Positions 59,054 to 64,000 of a DNA stretch of 64,000 nt are shown piece by piece. Source of the stretch: Candidatus Zixiibacteriota bacterium (GTDB lineage: Bacteria > Zixibacteria > MSB-5A5 > JAABVY01); the NCBI GenBank assembly GCA_011056555.1, contig DSEQ01000047.1, positions 62,001-126,000 of the forward strand. The letters run 5' to 3'. The position numbers and the translations under genes are program-made. Below the pieces are notes generated by a model. That model was not told the DNA's origin, did no database searches, and was given only the letters and a program-made list of their open reading frames with translations. Position 1 is the stretch's first letter; every line of letters starts with the position of its first letter.

Positions 59054-59644
59054 TCAGGCCATTTTCAGTTTCTTTTTCAGGAGCTCACGGGCGCGGAAAA
59101 TCCGGGCCTTAACAGTTCCAATCGGAATCCCCATTATACGTGCAATCTCTTCATACGATTTATCATCATGGTGACGGTAGATTATCACCTGTTTGTACTT
59201 CGGCGGGAGGCCCTCGATCGCCTCCTCGATTGAAATGAGCTTCTGTTTGCGAAGAAGATGCTCCTCCGGGTTGGCCCCCTTGTCCTCCAATTCAACCTCG
59301 ACCGCGCCGTTTTTAGTCTGATAAGGCTTATCCATGGAATAGGCCTTGATCTTCTTCTTACGCAGATAGTCGATCGAACAGTTGGCCGCAATCTTGCACA
59401 GCCAGGTGGAGAAACGGTATTCGGAACGATAGCTGTACAGCGTATTGAAGGCGCGCATAAAGGTCTCCTGAACCAGGTCCTGAGCATCATCGCTGTTTCG
59501 TATTATCTTCACGACAATGTGGAAAACAGTTTTCTGGTAACGATTCAAGAGGGCCTGATAAGCGTCCTGCTCACCGCTTAAAGCGCTCTGAATCAACTCT
59601 TCATCCGTTGGATGCTGTTCTTTTCTTTTTATCTTTCCCGGCAT
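59054..59644 (-). CDS. RNA polymerase sigma factor, ECF-like
   Basis: NSDDAQDLVQETFMRAFNTLYSYRSEYRFSTWLCKIAANCSIDYLRKKK; GLPPKYKQVIIYRHHDDKSYEEIARIMGIPIGTVKARIFRARELLKKKL. Confidence 0.95.
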   Translation of the reverse strand: MPGKIKRKEQHPTDEELIQSALSGEQDAYQALLNRYQKTVFHIVVKIIRNSDDAQDLVQETFMRAFNTLYSYRSEYRFSTWLCKIAANCSIDYLRKKKIKAYSMDKPYQTKNGAVEVELEDKGANPEEHLLRKQKLISIEEAIEGLPPKYKQVIIYRHHDDKSYEEIARIMGIPIGTVKARIFRARELLKKKLKMA

Positions 59645-60146
59645 CTCACTCCCGAAAAATTTGCCTTATAATAATTATTATCAAGCGGTTAAACAATTAA
59701 AATCTTAATCCGGCATTAGCAAGGGAATAAATTTATACATGACAGTTTAATCTGTCGGAGATAAATTCAGGCGGATCTAAACCGCAAGCATTATTATAAG
59801 CGCAAAAAACTTATCATTGGGAGATTCATCTCAACCCGAAATATCCCGCAGGATATAGTTTTTCTACCTTTAATATAACAGCCGACAATACGTTTTTTTC
59901 CAAATTTTATGGGCTTTTTCCTATAAAAAAAGACGGATTCTGAAATATACTAACAAAAGACTTTCACGCGACGATCCTAATCGACTGCAATCCAATGAAA
60001 TAGTCCAACGCAAACTGTGCAGTATCTGGACAGTCCGACGGCATTCTCCATGCTTCATTGTCAATTGCGAATAAAGATATATTCAGAATTGCCGAAGTGT
60101 TGGAAAGAGGGCTATTCCTGCATTTCGGCAGGAAGGGTCCTTAGAG

Positions 60147-60286
60147 TGGGTAAGAAAAAGAAAGATAGTTACAAGATGCCGAAAAAGACTTATTGGCATC
60201 TGTATTCACTGCAGACACTGAACACGGAGAAGTTTGTGTCGGTTGTCAATAAGATTTTGAAGCATGAGTTCTTTGTGATCAAATGA
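60147..60286 (+). CDS. Microprotein C (novel paralogous family)
   Basis: GTG start after ggaaggg: VGKKKKDSYKMPKKTYWHLYSLQTLNTEKFVSVVNKILKHEFFVIK*. Confidence 0.6.
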
Positions 60287-60393
60287 ATGGACCGAGAATT
60301 CGAATTTGTGCTTGACATTGAAATTGTGTTGCCATATCATTACCGAAATTTTATTGACAGGAATGATGCATGGAGGCAATACAAGGTGAAAAT

Positions 60394-61314
60394 ATGAACG
60401 GCAAAAAATATTCCATAATTATTGTTCCCTCCAGCGGAGGGAAATCACTGCAGTTCTCGATTTCGGGAATGTGGCTTTATGCTGCTGCCGTTGTTGTCCT
60501 GGCTGTATTTTCCGTTAATGCTTTCTTCACCTATGGCTTCTTCGCCAAATCATACCAGCATCAAACAATAGCAAATTTGATCGAGGAAAACGAATTCCTG
60601 ATCTCGCGTGTTTCCTACTTCTCCTCCGAGATAGAGAATCTGAAAGAGGACTACTATTTGATGGTGGACAAGGAGAAGGAGCTGCGGACGATTTTCAATC
60701 TGCCCATGGTGGATGATCAGGAAAGGGCCCTGGGTATCGGCGGGCCGGTCTTCTCTTCCGAGGAAAAGCTTAGCAGTGCCAGGCAGATCACCTACAATAC
60801 TGAGAACAGGCTGGATGAACTCGTGCGCCTCTCCTCCTTCGAAATCGAGCAATACGATACGATCTACAATGCCTTAATAAATAAGAAAAAGGACCTTGAC
60901 CACACGCCCTCAATTATGCCATCTTCCGGATATATTACCCGCGGCTTCGGGGTTCGCCCCGATCCATTCACCGGAATCAAACGTATGCACAGCGGAATCG
61001 ATATCTGCAACCGTGAGGGCACACCGATTTATGCCAGCGCCAACGGCAGAGTCAAGTCGATCCGCAGGATGGGCCATCTTGGTATCACCCTGATCTTGGA
61101 TCATGGCAATGGTATCGAAACATATTATGGGCATATTCTCAAGGCCACCGTAAATCGCGGGCAGACCGTTAAACGCGGCGACAAGATCGCCGAGATGGGC
61201 AACAGCGGACGATCCACCGGACCTCACCTTCACTATGCAGTCAAGACCAAGGGTAAATGGGTCAATCCCATGGACTACATCCTGAATCAGAACTGGCTTG
61301 CAGATATTAATTGA
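60394..61314 (+). CDS. M23 family metallopeptidase (cell-wall endopeptidase)
   Basis: TRGFGVRPDPFTGIKRMHSGIDICNREGTPIYASANGRVKSI; GIETYYGHI; GNSGRSTGPHLHYAVKTKGKWVNPMDYI. Confidence 0.96.
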   Translation: MNGKKYSIIIVPSSGGKSLQFSISGMWLYAAAVVVLAVFSVNAFFTYGFFAKSYQHQTIANLIEENEFLISRVSYFSSEIENLKEDYYLMVDKEKELRTIFNLPMVDDQERALGIGGPVFSSEEKLSSARQITYNTENRLDELVRLSSFEIEQYDTIYNALINKKKDLDHTPSIMPSSGYITRGFGVRPDPFTGIKRMHSGIDICNREGTPIYASANGRVKSIRRMGHLGITLILDHGNGIETYYGHILKATVNRGQTVKRGDKIAEMGNSGRSTGPHLHYAVKTKGKWVNPMDYILNQNWLADIN

Positions 61315-61660
61315 CAAATTCTCCGTTTTTTTATATTTTTTTTAGATAAACAGGATAGATTCTGTATTATCTTGGATATGCCCTATATTACGCAAAAAAT
61401 CCCCGTAGTCTGAAACATTGGGATTTTTATTTGTAAAAACCATGGAAATAATCTGGATTTGCGGATAAATATGTAATTTTCGAGATCTGCAAATCCGAAA
61501 GGAACAATGGGGAATCTTGAATACCAGCTATGATCTTCTCAATCTCCGGGGTTACCGAGACCATTTGGGGCCTTCATTGATTACGGGGATGCTGGAACTG
61601 TCTGCTGGGGCGATTGTTCTACTAAGTGGAACTCTGAATTGAGACTAGAAAGGTCGTATA

Positions 61661-62362
61661 ATGAAAATTAACAGGCCGGATAATTCGGGACCTGATAAAG
61701 ATAAAGATGAAACCAGGGGCCGCGGTCGTCCCAGGGGTAAAAAGAATGTTATCGATTCGAATGAAAAGTTCGAATACGAAACCATTCAGATTATCAAGAA
61801 AATCCGCGAGGGTGAAGACCTTGCCTTCAATGACCTGATCGAGCGTTATAAGCGCCAGGTGGCGGCGGTGGCGTTTCGGATGGTCGGCGATTATGACGAG
61901 GCCGAGGATATCGCCCAGATGGTTTTTGTGAAGACGGCCAAGAATCTGAACAAGTTCGATATTACCAAGAAGTTTTCCACCTGGCTGTACAGGATTACCG
62001 TCAATGCCTCGATCGATTTCATGCGCAAGCACAAGCGCCATAAACATGAGCTGATAGATAATTACTCCGAGTCGCTGGAGAACGAAGAGGACAACCCGGA
62101 GGAGATCCTGAACCGCAAAAAGCTGCGGGGGATCATCCTCAAGGCGGCGGACACTTTAAACGATAAGCAGAAGGCGGCATTTATTCTTCGTGATCTTGAG
62201 GGACATCAGATTGATGAGGTCTCGGAGATTCTGGATATGCCGGAGGCGACGGTCAGATGGTACCTGCATCGAGCCCGAATCCGTCTCCGCAAGGAGCTCA
62301 AACGCAATTACGGCGGATATCTTGGTGAGATTTATAATGTAAATGCGTTAAGCGGGAATTAA
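61661..62362 (+). CDS. RNA polymerase sigma factor, ECF-like, with charged N-terminal extension
   Basis: DYDEAEDIAQMVFVKTAKNLNKFDITKKFSTWLYRITVNASIDFMRKHKR; LNDKQKAAFILRDLEGHQIDEVSEILDMPEATVRWYLHRARIRLRKEL; N-term PDKDKDETRGRGRPRGKKN. Confidence 0.95.
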   Translation: MKINRPDNSGPDKDKDETRGRGRPRGKKNVIDSNEKFEYETIQIIKKIREGEDLAFNDLIERYKRQVAAVAFRMVGDYDEAEDIAQMVFVKTAKNLNKFDITKKFSTWLYRITVNASIDFMRKHKRHKHELIDNYSESLENEEDNPEEILNRKKLRGIILKAADTLNDKQKAAFILRDLEGHQIDEVSEILDMPEATVRWYLHRARIRLRKELKRNYGGYLGEIYNVNALSGN

Positions 62363-62385
62363 GCGGCGATTGAAATAGATTTTGT

Positions 62386-62419
62386 AGGGCGGGATCCCTG
62401 TGATCCCGCCTATTTTTTT
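62386..62419 (+). terminator. Rho-independent terminator
   Basis: ggcgggatc cctgt gatcccgcc followed by tattttttt. Confidence 0.88.
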
Positions 62420-62640
62420 GAAGGTCAAAACTCTGTGAGTTTTGACAGGTCGTCAAGGCAACCATTCAAGGTCGCCAGGAGCGGCCTTGATGTCGGACTT
62501 GACACTGGTACCCCACATGAAAATGTGGGTTTATTCGATCATCCTGCCATATCTGATCTTGAAAAGAGACATAGCAGGTGAATTCTCTTCGCCCACCTGA
62601 TAGGTGGGGTACAAATGTTCTTGAGATTGCAACTTAGAAC

Positions 62641-63585
62641 CTATTTCAAAAACGGGTGCGAGTTGGGATTGCGGCCGATGGGACGGGCTTCGCGGATGGC
62701 ATGCACCACCTCCACCGACGGGCGCGCATCCATGAGACCGTAACCGCGACCGGCCAGGGCTTCATGATACACTACCGTATGCAGATCGGTAAAGCCGCCC
62801 GAGAATTCTATCTCCTCGCCATCCATGGTAAGCGAACGGTAGGAAACCTTCCCCTGCTCTCTTGCATGACGCGGGAGATCATTCTTGTCAACAGAGAGAT
62901 ACCACCTCACACGGGCTTTTTCGAGTTCAAGATAGCCTGCAATCTTTGTGGACGTGGAAACATGCACCTCTTTTGACTCGACATTTCCAAATAGCCAGAT
63001 CAGCAGATCAAAAAAGTGAATACCGATGTTTGTGGCCAGTCCGCCCGACTGCTCGATCCTGCCCTTCCATGAGTAATGATACCAGGGGCCGCGCGGTGTA
63101 ATGTAAGTCAATTCGATATCGGTTTTGTCTTTGGGGGGATTATTTTTTAACTTCTCGCGCAGTTCTATGATCGATTTATGATGACGCAACTGCAGGACAG
63201 TAAATACCCGCTGTTCGCTTTCTTCTTCGAGATCCATCAGAGCGTCAATATTCCAGGGTTTGATCACAACCGGTTTTTCACAGATAGCATTGGCGCCTAC
63301 ACGCAATGCAAAGCGGATATGGGCATCATGAAGATAATTGGGCGAGCAGATGCTGACATAATGAACGCGGCTATCCTCGCCCTTATGACGCAGTTTCTCG
63401 ATATGGCGGTCGAAGCGCTCGAATTCATTGAAGTAGCTGACATTATCAAAGTACTGATCCAGAACGCCGACCGAGTCATGCGGGTCAACAGCGGCAACGA
63501 GAATATTTCCGGTGTCTTTTATCGCTTTCAGATGGCGCGGCGCCACATACCCGGCACATCCGATAATGGCAAAATTCTTAGGCAT
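62641..63585 (-). CDS. Gfo/Idh/MocA family oxidoreductase (WbpB/WlbA-like sugar dehydrogenase)
   Basis: MPKNFAIIGCAGYVAPRHLKAIKDTGNILVAAVDPHDSVGVLDQYF; AICEKPVVIKPWNID; GGLATNIGIHFFDLLIWLFG. Confidence 0.92.
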   Translation of the reverse strand: MPKNFAIIGCAGYVAPRHLKAIKDTGNILVAAVDPHDSVGVLDQYFDNVSYFNEFERFDRHIEKLRHKGEDSRVHYVSICSPNYLHDAHIRFALRVGANAICEKPVVIKPWNIDALMDLEEESEQRVFTVLQLRHHKSIIELREKLKNNPPKDKTDIELTYITPRGPWYHYSWKGRIEQSGGLATNIGIHFFDLLIWLFGNVESKEVHVSTSTKIAGYLELEKARVRWYLSVDKNDLPRHAREQGKVSYRSLTMDGEEIEFSGGFTDLHTVVYHEALAGRGYGLMDARPSVEVVHAIREARPIGRNPNSHPFLK

Positions 63586-63745
63586 CAAAATTTCCTCTCT
63601 CAATAATCATTTAAGGCAGTAATCTTAATATCAAAGTCGGATTTTGACAAGCGGATTTTGAAGTTTGCGGTCTTTCTCCTCCCGTTTCGAATCAGATTCA
63701 AACCAGCCGGTACCTGTCGGAAGCCGATGTCCGCAGGAAGATTTT

Positions 63746-63774
63746 TGCGGAGCATGGGAACATACTCCGCGCAC
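63746..63774. repeat. Short palindromic repeat, copy 3
   Basis: tgcggagcatgggaacatactccgcgcac. Confidence 0.7.
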
Positions 63775-64000
63775 AACCAGTCGGGTTATATCTCGACTTC
63801 CTTGTCATATCCCCGTCTATAACTAAAGTATTCCCTTAACGCCTTAATATTAATTGGTTTATAAACAGGAGTAAATATATCTTAATTCATTGCGGTTCTT
63901 ATGCTTATCTTCATTTTTTGCTTTGTTTTTGCAATTTTATACTTATAATAAGAATGTGGTGTGTGTGAGACCCGATTACTTCAGGGAAGCGAGTTAAGAT

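Noticed and set aside
1-64000. Restriction-modification, toxin-antitoxin, retron or other defence system
   Set aside because: No recognisable methyltransferase, nuclease, reverse transcriptase or TA signature was seen; the HTH/microprotein locus is not called TA because no toxin family is recognisable.

Overview
The window is 64 kb of bacterial chromosome, apparently from an FCB-group or Zixibacteria-like lineage. That placement is inferred from many GDxNxDGxxNVSDAVxIxNYVFVGG dockerin repeats, NYPNPFN...YFYRLK C-terminal sorting domains, a GWx-free set of secreted proteins and housekeeping genes; it was not tested phylogenetically. Housekeeping content includes an MsbA-like ABC exporter, M50 protease, Mpg glycosylase, DnaG, CvpA, YqeY, S21, a mitochondrial-type citrate synthase, HIT protein, NtrC-type regulator, PurF, type III PKS and two ECF-like sigma factors. 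Secreted/surface content includes five complete dockerin-bearing proteins, three proteins with T9SS-type C-terminal signals, PKD, FG-GAP and LVIVD proteins, and M6, M14 and MXAN_6640-like peptidases. I saw no CRISPR array, rRNA, recognisable tRNA, transposase or phage module. The observations most worth checking are: (1) a tightly packed minus-strand cluster (49363 to 39557) encoding a PEGA Ser/Thr kinase, two TPR/CsgG-like proteins, an outer-membrane protein, a cohesin-like lipoprotein and a giant beta-helix/PKD/dockerin protein, i.e. a possible non-cellulosomal cohesin-dockerin surface system; (2) a family of three paralogous microproteins (YxLQx[LI]x4[FL]xxxxN[KR]IL), two of them flanking an HTH regulator and one absent from the ORF track; (3) two unannotated gene remnants (a dockerin tail and a duplicated lipoprotein C-terminus); (4) a composition-mosaic LVIVD protein; and (5) several small palindromic intergenic repeat families.
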